Source: Glandiceps talaboti
Lineage: Eukaryota; Hemichordata; Enteropneusta; Spengelidae
Direction of reading: 5' to 3'
DNA: 64,000 bases
Assembly (NCBI RefSeq): GCF_964340395.1
Contig: NC_135549.1
Span: 35,156,332 to 35,220,331 of the forward strand
Positions 23,148 through 33,933 of the stretch are shown here, piece by piece (position 1 is the stretch's first letter; every line of letters begins with the position of its first letter). The notes beneath the pieces were generated by a model that had not been told where the DNA came from, did no database searches, and saw only the letters and a program-made list of their open reading frames with translations. Position numbers and translations under genes: made by a program.

Positions 23148-24174
23148 AACCAATGCTGGTGTATTGAACATTGCCAAAGAATTGTCACAACATCACCTAC
23201 AGATAATATTGATCACTAATTTACAGATACAATGACCTTTTTTAAGTAACTGACCAATTATTAGAGAATATATATTTTGTTACTTGATGATGAAAAAAAT
23301 ATCAGCTACAGTTGTAATCTTAAACATTTTTAAAGTTTCCATGGTAATCAACAAGGTCTCATTAACCCCAAGAACAGAAAGGTACGAGCATGGGGAATAT
23401 GAACAATACATGTGATTACAAATTTGACATTGATATGAAGTGAAAAATTAGACCCTAGGTTTGTGTCTTTCCTTTCATGACAACATACATAAAAGGACAA
23501 GAAAATGTCTTCTCTCTATTAATAAAGTCTGTTTAGCATATCAAAGAAAATAACATTTTCTAATATCATATAATAAAATGTAATATAATATGTATTTTGG
23601 TAAATGAAGTTTGCTTGTTATAAATCTGTGTGCTCTTTATTATGAAAAATGAACATGGCAATTGGAGACAGCTGAACTGAAAGGTAAGTTTTGTGTAAAG
23701 GAATGTAATTTTAGTTTTGTAATTATAATTACATGATATACATCATTACATGTACCTATGTACTCTATAATATGAATACGCTTCGTATATTGCAAAATAT
23801 ATAAAGACTGAGATATTTTCTATCAAACATGAAAACCATCATCCACACACAAGATGATGTACTGTTATTTGGTTTTTGAAGAACACATAGCTTTGTAGTA
23901 CTTTGAATGCTGATATTTACCTGAGTTTTCCATGATAACTACACTTGCCATGATAAAAACACAATTTGTCACATGAAGTAAATAGAATGACTACAGTGCA
24001 TATTTTAAAAAAAGATAATTTTTCTTGTAACATAACAAGTACTATTACTGTGTTGGCAAGATTTCTGATTTGCACAAAGATTTATAGTGTCAAGTTTTAA
24101 TGTAATTTTCCTGAGTACAAATTGTGCTTTACACATCATGAAACAACTACTAAAACAACCACTAAAAAAATCTA
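23148..24174. other. AT-rich non-coding, no feature seen
   Basis: No supported gene, RNA or element. Confidence 0.4.
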
Positions 24175-24540
24175 GTCTAGTGCCATGACTAGTGCCATAT
24201 TACGTACTCAATGTACTCATTACTATCCCCAACGATATCATGTCTCAACGATCGCACAGATTTCTGTGCTACCTTATGCAGCATTCATATTAAACATTAT
24301 GACATCCATGTGATTTCAGTTTAAACAGACTTGGGGATGAGTCACCTTACAAACCTGAGAAGGTCTAAGACGTTTGGTGACATTAGGTCAATTTGTGATG
24401 ATTACTACTGACATGCGCTGTTTGTTCTTCGCTCACCATGGGGTTCAAACACACTTGACACCTTTCGTTGGGACATGGACTAGACATGGATAGTTATGAG
24501 TACATTGAGTATGTAATACGTACCAGTCATGGCACTAGAC
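24175..24540. mobile_element. MITE with about 50-bp inverted ends and TA flanks
   Basis: The left end GTCTAGTGCCATGACTAG and following TACTCAATGTACTCATTACT pair with the right end read backwards (AGTACATTGAGTATGTAATA, GGCACTAGAC). Both ends are flanked by TA, as for Tc1/mariner-type elements. There is no coding capacity over 366 bp. Confidence 0.65.
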
Positions 24541-26025
24541 TATAAAACATCATAAAGCTTAGAACAGTCAACTAATAAACTACATTTAGCACACTCTTTT
24601 CAGGCATTCTGTCAACAATTGTTGCTATGATATCTTTAGCCTTTGTCATGTGTTCCTTCTTCACGGTGATGCTATATCATACCGACACGGCGACAGTACA
24701 ACACCACCCCCTTACACTTGCATTGGTAGCCATGGTGCAAAACTTGGGACAGGATCCCCAGTAATACAGCTGTACAGAAAAACAGATTTATTGGTAAACA
24801 GTAATAGAATAAGTATGTTGTTAGTAAGTCAATTAAATAAACATACCATCAGAACATGAATCAAAGAGTACAAGTATTAGTAAACAGTCTGGTAGTTTCA
24901 TTGCTCGACAGTGTTACTTGCAGGTAATACTTTGGTCATTTGATTCAAACTTTGCTAATTAACTCTTAATATTTTGTCGTATTTTTTATGTTAAATTTGC
25001 TAAATACATGCAAGTAAAAATATTAAATATTATTAAATATCATAATTTTTTAACAGTAGAGTTGTATATAACACTTGACCACAACAGTTACAACTTTCTT
25101 TTTAAATTCAAGTCAATCTAGTGTGATTACGAAAAAATTGTTAGCATCACAGTATGACAAAGATGTAATACAAAATTATGACACTTATGTACATAACTAT
25201 TTTTCATAATTATGATTTTTGTCAGTAATTACATAAATGGAAATTATTTCACACAAAATAATTCGATGCATATTATTACATGTGAAGTTTACAGTCGACA
25301 AAATCAACAAAGGCCATAAAAGTAACACATGATTGGAAGGTAAAAAGGTGTGAAAGTAAATTTGTATTGATACAATAGTAACTAAAGTACATGTAACATT
25401 ATCCACTGGCAATAGCACTAGCATGTGGCATGCATGAAAAATGATGAATAAACATGAGATGAAAATTGAAATGAAATGAAGTGGAAAACAACAAAAAAAC
25501 AACGGAGCCCTTCTGGAGTTAATTTCTTCAAAGACAATGTGTAAAAGTCAGTATTGGATAGAAAACTGAGACCGGGGAGTTAGACCGAGAAATGGGAAAT
25601 TAAATTATTTGTAAGACTGGCCATAGGCGCGAAAATCATGCGATAATATCAGAACACAAGTAATAATTTTATATGACGTTGTTTTTCACTTAATTCTCTA
25701 TCAAATTGGGTTATTTTTTACGATCTAAACTTCAAGTAACCATGGAATATCACGCTTTGAATGTTGACTGTTATCCCTGCGACGGGAAATATGAACCACA
25801 CTCGATGTGAAGCTGAATGTACACTTACCGTACAATCTACGTTGTCAGTTGTTCGCGCTCTCAATTTCATCAACACTTTGCAGACAGACAGAAAAGGTCA
25901 CCCACAAGACATTGCGTAGGTCGCATAACCCGTATGTAACGCGATGACCTGCAGTAGGAAGTGTTTTCCTCAAGTTGACCGCAGTCTGGGCAGACCGACT
26001 ATTCGGACAGGGGGTGTACTCACGT
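24541..26025. other. Non-coding, no feature seen
   Basis: Short open frames at 24650 and 25197 have no recognisable domain. The stretch is AT-rich to about 25500 and more GC-balanced afterwards. Confidence 0.4.
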
Positions 26026-26324
26026 CACAATCGCTTGTAAACTGTTATTCCTTTCCTAAATGGTTTTATTCTTGTCTATGATGGTCCTAATACAGAACAG
26101 TGACGTTTTTATAGGGATTGGCGATATTCTTATAAAATCGGTAGCGATGTCATACCCCCTACATACATACAACATGTTATATGTATGTAGGGGGGTATGA
26201 CATCACTGCCGATTTTATAAGAATATCGCCAATCCCTATAATAACGTCATTGTTGTGTATTAGGACCGTCATAGACAAGAATAAAACCATTTAGGAAAGG
26301 AAGAACAGTTTACAAGCGACTGTG
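26026..26324. mobile_element. Fold-back MITE, hAT-like (8-bp target duplication)
   Basis: An almost perfect inverted repeat spans the whole 299 bp: CACAATCGCTTGTAAACTG at the left and CAGTTTACAAGCGACTGTG at the right, with matching inner arms (TAGGGATTGGCGATATTCTT and complement) meeting near 26175. The flanks are ACTCACGT and GCTCACGT, an 8-bp duplication with one difference, which points to hAT mobilisation. Confidence 0.85.
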
Positions 26325-27469
26325 GCTCACGTCCTAATATCTGATTCTTGTACTTTGAAAACTGTTGATACTTTGCTGGTCACGGTCAAATGCAAGCTGA
26401 CACATTTCAATAACGTACTCCGAAATCCTGTGAATTAGTAACTGTCAATTTACAGTATTGGCGTGGTGGGAAAGATAAACACACTCATTTCCACAAAATC
26501 CATGATTCAAACAAACCTGGTCCAGACAGAAAGATATCTCTGCAAGATGAATTCTTTACAAATGGTAACAAGTCTTCACAAAGAAATGATGTGTAAAGAA
26601 TGTGAGGATCATGGGGTGTTTCTATTGCCAGAATAAAGGGGATTAGCCATGAGCATGCAGTGTTTTGATTAGCTGAAGTATCAAGTTCAATGAGACTGAC
26701 CTCACGGTGAAATGCTGTTACAGTTGAGGTCAATCTGTTACCTTATTGTATTTGTCATAACAAAGAAGCCTTTTGGCCAGTCTCACTGAAATTGATACCG
26801 TCTGACATCAAAACTGCATGCTTGCAACGAATCCCCTGTAGTTGGGCAAAGAAAATGTTGTGGCAAGTATATTTAGGTGCAGCCAATGGGCAGAGTTGTG
26901 GTTTTCATTAACTATGTTGTTTCAGACCAAAAATGATGTTTTTAATAGAATCCCCCCCCCCCAAGAAAAATGTGGAGAGGGTGTTTAGCTGTTCTTATGT
27001 GCCCTCCCCCTGATGAAAGATATATACCACTACCCACCCAATATTGAGAATGACTTACCCACTCCCACCACTGAAATGTTTGTACTCTCTCCACTATACC
27101 AACAATTCATTTTGATGTACACAATGTTTTCCCCTCCCATTGTAACAAAATCGTGACTTCCCTGCCTTTATTCTTCCTTGTTTCCTCCTCTCGAGCTCTC
27201 CTGCTACTGATTGAAAAAATTGCCCACCCACTGAAAAATTACACAAGAAGAAATTCGTTGATTGCATCTGTATATTACTATTTGTGACTGCATTCATGGT
27301 ATCACTCACCAGTGTACTTTCTCACAGCTCCATCCATGTAAAAATTTCATTTTTAATATTTGATATTTATTATTTTATTTATATTGTATGGATTTGTACA
27401 TGTAAAATTACTATGAAGAGAATAATATATTGCAAACCATAAATTATATTTATTGATATATTACAAATT
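26325..27469. other. Non-coding, no feature seen
   Basis: Contains a short C-run near 26950. No gene is supported; the open frames at 26485 and 27094 show no known domain. Confidence 0.4.
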
Positions 27470-27479
27470 AATTTTGTGT

Positions 27480-28497
27480 TCCCACTAAATAAAGTGACAA
27501 GAAACAGATAAAACTGACTGTGCTTGGTTCTTATGAGTTCCTTTACTGACAATCCATTATTTTCAGGGCATTTGATTTCAACTAAACTTTAGTGATATCA
27601 ACACTGAGATCATCTAAATCGCCATCAATGCTACAACCTTGATGAGGTCTAACAATGTCAATCACAAACCCTTTTTGACAAACTTTCAACCCAACATGGC
27701 CATTCCTATTCATGTGTTTTACATATGCATCCCTAGCTGTGTCTTCAAGACCTAAACCTCGCCTGCACTGTGCTGGCATTGGTTTCCTATCATATTGCAT
27801 TATTTCCCTTACAAGGCAGTCTGGTGGTGTTGAATACTGCCGCTTATATATTTTACCAAAGTGTGATGAAGAAATCCTACCAACCCGATAAGCATACCAA
27901 TGTTTATTTTGTGACTGTCCCCTTGTATTTTTTTCTACTTTATCAATATCAGCTGCTGTGATTCCCATACCATTTTTAAATGTAACAAATTTATATTTCA
28001 TATCATCACTATGGAGATTACACTCATCACTGATATTTTCATCTCTTTCACATGACAACAATATTGTACTAGGACTTTTATTTTGGCTGGTATTTGTGAG
28101 AGCATGGGTCTGATTTGTTGGTTGATCTGTGTCTATAATGTCATTTGTATCGTCAATTGTTATCTCTGCCCCCAAGTGTCATCAAATGTAAGATCAACAA
28201 TGAAATTGTCTTGAGATGTCTGTATCTGATTAACTTGAGACAAAATTGTACACATTTCCTGAGTGACTGATTGTGGCCTATATCTGTCTAAAGCAAGACT
28301 ATTACAGGCTGACACTTTGACATCATTGTTTAGGAGCCTGTTCCTCAGATGCAATAGTTTATAGTAGTCCACCTTCTGCTGGCATGGCGACCTCCCATCA
28401 TGACCACTAGCTTCTCCTCCCCAGTCCCTTTTCTCTTTACCATGCTCTGGTTTATAAATTGGTATCTCTGACATGGGTTTAGGAGTAACTCTGGAAT
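27480..28497 (-). pseudogene. SWIM/YqaJ gene: YqaJ nuclease exon
   Basis: The exon begins after the acceptor CACATGATAG at 28498-28507 (minus strand), with SRVTPKPMSEIPIYKPEHGK in phase with the upstream exon. Further on comes the YqaJ recombinase/exonuclease domain: QNKHWYAYRVGRISSSHFGK, TPPDCLVREIMQYD, the helix GLGLEDTARDAYVKHM, and GCSIDGDL with the metal-binding Asp. Just past the point where the main frame stops, another frame reads LVEIKCPENNG, which is the E-x-K motif of the same active site. The reading frame is interrupted about twice, so this is probably a pseudogene, although assembly error at a G run is possible. The family is a metazoan SWIM+YqaJ protein of unknown host role. 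Confidence 0.75.
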
Positions 28498-29072
28498 CTA
28501 TCATGTGAAACAAAAAGTTACTGTTAGTGTTAGTGTTAGCAGACTGAATCATAATGGATATCTATAATTGTTATCAGGGTCTCTGCATTATTGGTTTCTT
28601 CTCATCAGATGTACAACCATTACAGGTTAGAAGAACAGTTTCATATTATCTTTTTAAATTGCTGTAAGATTCTGCATTTACTATTTCTTGCGAGACTTCA
28701 CAAATTTCGATTTTTATTCATTTTGTCTCGAATATGTAAAAAAATGTTTAGGGTTGGCATGAAAAACTAGTTGGGGTCAAGTAACTGGAACAAAACAATT
28801 ACGTTTCTTAGGCCTAATAAAATTCACTCTAAATGAAAAATAAAATGTTACCCCAGACTCATTCCCAAGTAATAGAACTGGCGTGGATAAAAATATCAAC
28901 ACTCATTCCCAAGAAATAAATTGGTATTGATGACAATATCAAACAAACATTAACAATTTATTGAGTCAGAAAATATAAAATATTTTAATAAATTGTTATT
29001 ATTTAAAAAATTGTCTGATATGGCTTGCTACAATATTGACATATTTGGGTAGTTTTCTGTTTTAAAACTAAC

Positions 29073-29203
29073 CCCTTTTGGCAATCCACTTGCAAAGAAC
29101 CTCTGTACAAGCAGGTCCCTCTACCAAATTTCGATAACCTTGTGCTACAAAATCTTCAAGAGCAAACAGTACTGCTGCAAAGTGACTGCAAGCTTCACCT
29201 AGA
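29073..29203 (-). CDS. SWIM/YqaJ gene: second SWIM exon
   Basis: This exon of 131 bp encodes LGEACSHFAAVLFALEDFVA, the C-x-H half of a SWIM zinc finger, then GPACTEVLCKWI, the usual Cys-containing tail in SWIM+YqaJ proteins. The acceptor GGCTTTGCAG and donor GGG|GTTAGT are canonical, and the phases fit both neighbouring exons (VAG|LGEAC upstream, KR|DSRV downstream). Confidence 0.8.
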
Positions 29204-29610
29204 CTGCAAAGCCAAGACAATTTGAAAAAAAAATAAAATCAGTTTTAAACACTTTCATATAAAAAAATTCACATGTTTGTATATGCCCATGTAGAGTCTA
29301 GAGCCAATGAAATAGTATATTGTTATTATGTAATAGAAAACTAACATTGATTTACATGCATGTAAACTCTTGATGTTGCTTGCAAACGGTTGAAAAAACA
29401 AACATTTGCACCATATTAACACTTGTTATTATATAAATATAAATCCTTCAATACAAATTACTGTGTCTTTTCATACTCTGAGAGAAAATCCCCTGAGAAA
29501 ATATTCAACACAAATGTAAGGAAAGGACTTCCCCACTTCCTACAACTTACTGTGGGTGATGCATGTACTCCCTAATATGCTACAACATTTTGACTTTGAA
29601 AATTACTTAC
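29204..29610 (-). other. Intron of the SWIM/YqaJ gene
   Basis: The intron between the two SWIM exons, with GTAAGT donor and TTTGCAG acceptor. No other feature was seen. Confidence 0.6.
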
Positions 29611-29869
29611 CCAGCAACACATTGACATGAACCACCGACCGGTTCCCATGCTTTGGTTAAAACGACGTACGTTTTGTATGTTACACCACTTCTTTGCGAG
29701 GCATTAACACTTGCTTTGACTATACAGAAAGTTTGACTATATTTGACATTGACTTCAATACTGTGTACGTGACCTGCACCCCACAATTTATACGCCTTCA
29801 ATGCCTTGTAAGCACGCATAGCCTCCCTGTCAAATGTTCTGTCATTCGAGGTATGTAATTCGCCCAAAA
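29611..29869 (-). CDS. SWIM/YqaJ gene: first visible exon
   Basis: About 86 residues from the acceptor GCCCGTACAG: the frame reads REAMRAYKALKAYKLWGAGH, then VHSIEV and KASVNASQRS, typical of the region before the finger. It ends in SCQCVAG, the first Cys pair (C-x-C) of the SWIM zinc finger, at a GTAAGT donor. The 5' end of the gene is not seen. The next bases upstream lead in about 250 bp to the left end of the Polinton, so upstream exons, if they exist, lie on its far side. Confidence 0.75.
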
Positions 29870-30112
29870 CTGTACGGGCAGAGTTACCAGTAGTGATAAT
29901 TCCTTAAAACCCAATCATAGCGGGTAGTATGTCATTCTCAATGACTTGTTAGTTAGTGATTCAAGACACTGAAATAATTATAAACAAAAACTTGACGGAA
30001 CTTTTTGATGTTTTCTTTATTCATGTTATTCAATATTGTTATAGACACCAGAATTGTTGCCTCATGCCATGGATGTATTAGTAATACATCCATCCATGCT
30101 CATGCCTTTGCT

Positions 30113-30118
30113 CTGGTG
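30113..30118. repeat. Polinton target-site duplication, left
   Basis: CTGGTG directly before the left inverted end; the same six bases follow the right end at 48398-48403. Six bp is the standard duplication for Polintons. Confidence 0.95.
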
Positions 30119-30372
30119 AGTAGTAAGTAAAAAGAGAAAGCTGGGCCACTTCTTTTTTAATCTATTATATAGTCAAATAAAGTCTCTTTCCTATATTAAT
30201 AAATTTATTAATATATCTATATAATCCGTTAAAAGACAAAATAAATCTTATTCGTAAAAATTGGCTAAAAAATGACTAAATTTGCTGTAGCTGTTATAAG
30301 TAAATTAATCGCATCCTTCAGTACCGCTATCGGTAGTGAGCCTCCTAGTGGTCACAGATCCTACCGGTGTTT
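30119..30372 (+). repeat. Polinton left terminal inverted repeat
   Basis: Pairs with 48134-48397, read inverted. It begins AGTAGTAAGTAAAAAGAG and ends near CCTACCGGTGTTT. A frame starting MTKFAVAVISKL opens inside it, reading inwards (30272-30562), and the same start occurs in the right copy. Confidence 0.95.
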
Positions 30373-30536
30373 GTTCAGTTTTAAAAAGATTTGGCGCCAT
30401 CATAAACGCCACCAACTAAACCTCACTATCTCTGGATATTCCGCATTCCATTTATCCCAAAATCGTTTTAAAATTTGGTTCTGTGAAAATGCTTCCATTT
30501 TCAACTCTGGTATTAACGCAGCTTGTCGATATTCTC

Positions 30537-31019
30537 CTAAATATAATAGAATTGCTTTATAATTACGCTAAAGTTGAGTGATCGCATGCTCCGGTATCGT
30601 GTTGGTTCTATATAAACTTTAGTTGAAACTTCATTAATTGATAAAAATATTATAGTAACAGTTCTTAAAAGATAATAATTTAGTTTATATTTTTTAAAAA
30701 CTTTTTTAATATGGTTTTTAGGGTTATAGACGCTTCGACTGTTGCTGCGACTTCTACTTTTTTGACTGCTTCGACTTCTTTGGTCATGTTCAAAGTTTTC
30801 ATCTACCCTTCGGAAAGGTTCGTATCCTCTATTTAATGAATTACAACAGTCAAAACAGTGAAACCTTCCATAGATCTTGCCACAAATGTTTTTACAAATA
30901 CTCGAAGGGTCCTCACGAGGGTGAAACTTCGTAAACTTTATATTGATTTTTTTACATATGTTACAATGTACGATGTTATACCAGTTTTTTCGTTTACTTT
31001 TTTGTTCATTAAATCGCAA
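30537..31019 (-). CDS. Polinton: Cys-rich small protein
   Basis: A protein of 160 residues. The N-terminal half has metal-binding spacing: HCNICK near 19-24, then SICKNICGKIYGRFHCFDCC near 40-59, consistent with one or two zinc knuckles. A basic Arg/Ser stretch (RSSQKSRSRSNSRS) follows near residue 83, and the C-terminus is basic and hydrophobic. It is the last gene at the left end. No homologue is recognised; a nucleic-acid-binding role is inferred from the Cys and Arg/Ser content only. Confidence 0.5.
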   Translation of the reverse strand: MRFNEQKSKRKNWYNIVHCNICKKINIKFTKFHPREDPSSICKNICGKIYGRFHCFDCCNSLNRGYEPFRRVDENFEHDQRSRSSQKSRSRSNSRSVYNPKNHIKKVFKKYKLNYYLLRTVTIIFLSINEVSTKVYIEPTRYRSMRSLNFSVIIKQFYYI

Positions 31020-31109
31020 TAAAGTTGTTTATATAATTGGCATTCCATTGTCGATTATAGTTAGTTACCAAATGCGTGTACCGCCACAAGTTTTATATTA
31101 TATTATATA

Positions 31110-31601
31110 TTATATTTTTTTTATTAAATAAACTAATAATATTCCACCACCAGCTAAATAAATGTATTGATATAACTTCATATCATCGGAAGGTTGGTAA
31201 TAGTCACTAAATTCGGGTTCATTTTTAAGACTGTTAAGACTGTCAAGACTGCCGAGTGTACCGCCGCTACCGCTACCGAAGGTAGGACTCTCTGTACTCT
31301 CTGGATGAAATTCAAGATATAAATTTAAATTTTGATCAGTCAGAACCAGATTTTGTCTCGCATGAACATCTAAATTTTTTTGTTTCGCTATAAAATCTAA
31401 TACTTTCTGTCTATGTTCCAACCATACTTCTCGATCTTTATTGAAATTCTCCAAAGCTAAATCATGTCTATTTAATTCTTTTTCATGTTCTTCTTTCATA
31501 TCATCGTCACCTGAAGCTGCCTTAGCTATATAACTACCTCCAACAAAGGCAGTTGCATTTAAAATAGCTCCACCAACTATCATCGCAACAGCTGCACCCA
31601 T
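31110..31601 (-). CDS. Polinton: conserved RHDLALE-type protein
   Basis: A protein of 163 residues. It opens with a Gly/Ala-rich hydrophobic segment (AAVAMIVGGAILNATAFVGG) that could enter a membrane. A coiled helix follows (HEKELNRHDLALENFNKDRE, EHRQKVLDFIAKQ), then NLVLTDQNLNLYLEFHPE and FSDYYQPSDDM, and it ends in a second hydrophobic stretch (YIYLAGGGILLVYLIKKI). This pattern is common to an uncharacterised protein found in many animal Polintons and is probably a virion membrane component. A Gly/Ser linker sits near residue 115. Confidence 0.75.
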   Translation of the reverse strand: MGAAVAMIVGGAILNATAFVGGSYIAKAASGDDDMKEEHEKELNRHDLALENFNKDREVWLEHRQKVLDFIAKQKNLDVHARQNLVLTDQNLNLYLEFHPESTESPTFGSGSGGTLGSLDSLNSLKNEPEFSDYYQPSDDMKLYQYIYLAGGGILLVYLIKKI

Positions 31602-31683
31602 TATGTATCAGTATGTATAAGTATATATACTGTCAAGACTATTAAGGGATACATTATTTTTTTAATATTATTTTTTTAATATA

Positions 31684-31935
31684 TTACATTCCTTTATAAG
31701 GATCAACCGGCAACATATTTCTTTGTTCCAACATATCTTTCTCTAATACTGCGGCACTTATAGCTATTGTGAGAGAAGCAAACTTCTTAAATGAAGTACT
31801 TGTTTTAGGACTGTCTGGAGCCATCTTCATAGTTTTGTCAAGTATAAAACTATTAGTTATTGTTAAAGCAGATAAAACTGCACCATCATATAGACCATTT
31901 ACAATTAGTTTAGTATAGTCCGTCATTGCTTTCAC
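31684..31935 (-). CDS. Polinton: small conserved hydrophobic protein
   Basis: A protein of 83 residues beginning MKAMTDYTKLIVNGLYDGAV, or at the internal Met of MTDYTK. The VNGLYDGAVLSALTI segment resembles short Polinton proteins with a xxGLYDGGVLxxxT motif. It is amphipathic with a second apolar helix (FASLTIAISAAVLE). A membrane-active virion peptide is plausible, but no function is known to me. Confidence 0.6.
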   Translation of the reverse strand: MKAMTDYTKLIVNGLYDGAVLSALTITNSFILDKTMKMAPDSPKTSTSFKKFASLTIAISAAVLEKDMLEQRNMLPVDPYKGM

Positions 31936-32035
31936 TGTCTTTCAGTATATTGCATATATATTATATAATATATAAAAATAAATGAAATAAAAAAAAAAAA
32001 AAAAAATTAATGTTTCATATCCTCGTTCCTTTCTT

Positions 32036-32542
32036 TTATTCCATTTCAAGTAGAGCTTGTGGAGCTTGCGGGGCACTATTTTTAACTGATTCATCCTTCG
32101 GTAATGTAGTTAATTGTTTAGACGCTTGCGGGTCTGGTGACGACTTGATGCTATACCCTTCGGAAAACCATTGTCTTTCGTGAACTTTATAATATAAACC
32201 AGCTGCTCCAATTACTAATGAACCAAGAGTTAATAAAACCATAGTCCTACCGATATTATGAAATTGCGAGCTTTCGTTGCTTTCAGTTGCCTCCGTTGAT
32301 CCCATTGATTTAACGTTATCGTTAACTCTATCGACTTTCATTTTTAATTTTTTTCGTTTTTTTGCTTCAGCTGAAATTATTGCTAATTTTTTTCCCCATT
32401 CAACTCGACCTGGATTTTTAGTTTTACCCTTCGGACTGTTTGTAGTAACAGTTTCATCCTTCGGTACTTGAGTTTCATCCTTTGGTACTTGAGTTTCTAC
32501 TTTGGGTTGTGTTACACTTGCTTCGACTTCTGTATCACTCAT
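32036..32542 (-). CDS. Polinton: basic single-pass protein, virion-core-like
   Basis: A protein of 168 residues. The N-terminus is acidic and repetitive (two copies of QVPKDET, encoded over copies of the CCTTCGG motif), followed by a basic NPGRVEWGKKLAII-type segment and AEAKKRKKLKMK. One membrane segment (TMVLLTLGSLVIGAAGLYY) lies near residue 113. The PGRVxxGKKLA phrase recurs in small basic Polinton proteins thought to be core proteins. The C-terminus is rich in Pro, Gln and Ala. Confidence 0.65.
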   Translation of the reverse strand: MSDTEVEASVTQPKVETQVPKDETQVPKDETVTTNSPKGKTKNPGRVEWGKKLAIISAEAKKRKKLKMKVDRVNDNVKSMGSTEATESNESSQFHNIGRTMVLLTLGSLVIGAAGLYYKVHERQWFSEGYSIKSSPDPQASKQLTTLPKDESVKNSAPQAPQALLEME

Positions 32543-32549
32543 TTTTACA

Positions 32550-32552
32550 TTA

Positions 32553-32610
<58 letters not shown>
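32550..32610. repeat. (TA)n microsatellite between Polinton genes
   Basis: A run of about 23 TA units within an AT-only spacer upstream of the 32036-32542 gene. It may also act as its promoter region. Confidence 0.95.
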
Positions 32611-32640
32611 ACTATATAATACAAAAAATATTTTTTTAAA

Positions 32641-32952
32641 TTACTTTAATTTTTTGAAACTCTTTTCAACTAAGTCAAGTTCCAAGTTGTTTTCAATATC
32701 TTGATCAAGTTCTTTAACAAGTTCTTGTGCATGTTGTCCCAAGTCATTACTCAAGTCATTCAAGTCATTACTCAAGTCACTTTTCTTGAGATAAGGGTGA
32801 AGAGTATATGTTTTAGACTCATGATAATATCTAAAAATAAAAATTTTATTATTATCTCCTCCAGTTAATTTTTTTGCGTTAACATCTCTGAGATCATCAA
32901 GTCCAAGTCCTTGAGATCTTCCAATACCTTGTTCAAAATTTGATGTCATCAT
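32641..32952 (-). CDS. Polinton: short protein with L-x-DL-x-DV module (fibre-like)
   Basis: A protein of 103 residues. After MMTSNFEQGIGRSQ comes GLGLDDLRDVNAKKLTGGDN, then NKIFIFRYYHESKTYTLHP. This is the compact module widely seen at the base of phage and viral fibre proteins (LDDLSDV, then a Gly-Asp turn, then a Tyr/Trp-containing strand). The rest is charged with Asn/Asp-Leu repeats (SNDLNDLSNDL) and an amphipathic helix. It is paralogous to the genes at 40800 and 41445, and a partial copy of its C-terminal half lies at 33045-33260. Confidence 0.65.
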   Translation of the reverse strand: MMTSNFEQGIGRSQGLGLDDLRDVNAKKLTGGDNNKIFIFRYYHESKTYTLHPYLKKSDLSNDLNDLSNDLGQHAQELVKELDQDIENNLELDLVEKSFKKLK

Positions 32953-33044
32953 TATAGTATGTAATATAGTTATACTATATATATATATGTTTAATACAAA
33001 AATATCTTAAATATTTTTTTTTTAAATTACTTTTTATACTTAAA

Positions 33045-33260
33045 TTATTTTATTTTTAATCAAGTCAATTTCAAGTTGTTTTCAATATCTTGATCAAGTT
33101 CTTGTTCATGTTCTTGATCAAGTTCTATAGCAAGTTCTCTAATAAGTTCTTGATCAAGTTGACTCAAGTCCGAAGGGTTATTAAAGTCATTCGAGTCCGA
33201 AGGGTTATTCTTTTCAGTCAAGTCACTTTTCTTAGGGCAAGTGTGTGTTGCAAAGTTACT
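33045..33260 (-). pseudogene. Polinton: partial copy of the fibre-like gene
   Basis: The minus strand encodes a stretch with KKSDL, then QELIRELAIELDQE and LDQDIENNL, clearly related to the C-terminal half of the neighbouring 32641-32952 protein (VKELDQDIENNLELD). It looks like the remnant of a tandem duplication inside the element. Confidence 0.6.
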
Positions 33261-33767
33261 TTAAGAGTGAAACTCTATATTATTTAAAATAGTGACACCA
33301 CCACTTGTCAATGCCAAAAGAGGGCCATAATTATATGCTAACTTTCCAGTAAGTTGTTTGAATTGACTCGTAACGAGAAAATTGTTTTTCAAGTCGTCAC
33401 TTAATTTATTCACATCATGTACTGGAAGCACAAGTCCTACTAATTTACTAATCCCAAATAAAACTCCATTTGCAATGTTGTCACTGACGAGAGAACTGTA
33501 AGTGCTTTCATATATCTTATAATATTTTTTAATTTCTTTATCGCTCGCTTTTTCAATATATTCGAGAGTGACATTTTTTCCTAAGAAAGCTTTTGATTGT
33601 CCAGCAGCAATGATACAAAGTAATCTTTCTCTGTACTTTACTATTGGAGATGCTTCCGGTCGGTGCGGGACTTGTTCCCTGCGGTCTGTTGTTACTGTTC
33701 CTACTGGTGTTGGTACCGGTAGGGTTGATTCAACTGGCTGTAAAATTTCTGCCAACGACTGTTCCAT
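33261..33767 (-). CDS. Polinton: unrecognised 168-residue protein
   Basis: The N-terminus is Pro/Val/Thr-rich (LPVPTPVGTVTTDRREQVPH). The middle contains YRERLLCIIAAGQSKAFLGK and a Lys/Glu-rich helix. The C-terminal half has weakly hydrophobic helices (ANGVLFGISKLVGLVLPV, YNYGPLLALTSGGVTILNNI). It lies between the fibre-like genes and the ATPase. A structural or membrane-associated virion role is only a guess. Confidence 0.55.
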   Translation of the reverse strand: MEQSLAEILQPVESTLPVPTPVGTVTTDRREQVPHRPEASPIVKYRERLLCIIAAGQSKAFLGKNVTLEYIEKASDKEIKKYYKIYESTYSSLVSDNIANGVLFGISKLVGLVLPVHDVNKLSDDLKNNFLVTSQFKQLTGKLAYNYGPLLALTSGGVTILNNIEFHS

Positions 33768-33933
33768 TTCACAAGTTTTATATTATATGTATGTATTAAA
33801 TATTTGCGTATTTTTAAAAAATAGTATATGATACCTAACTGAATAAATATCCATAAAATATTGGTAACATCATTGGTTAACATCGTAAACATCGTAAACA
33901 TCGTAAACTTTATACTAGATCGTTCCACTTTAG

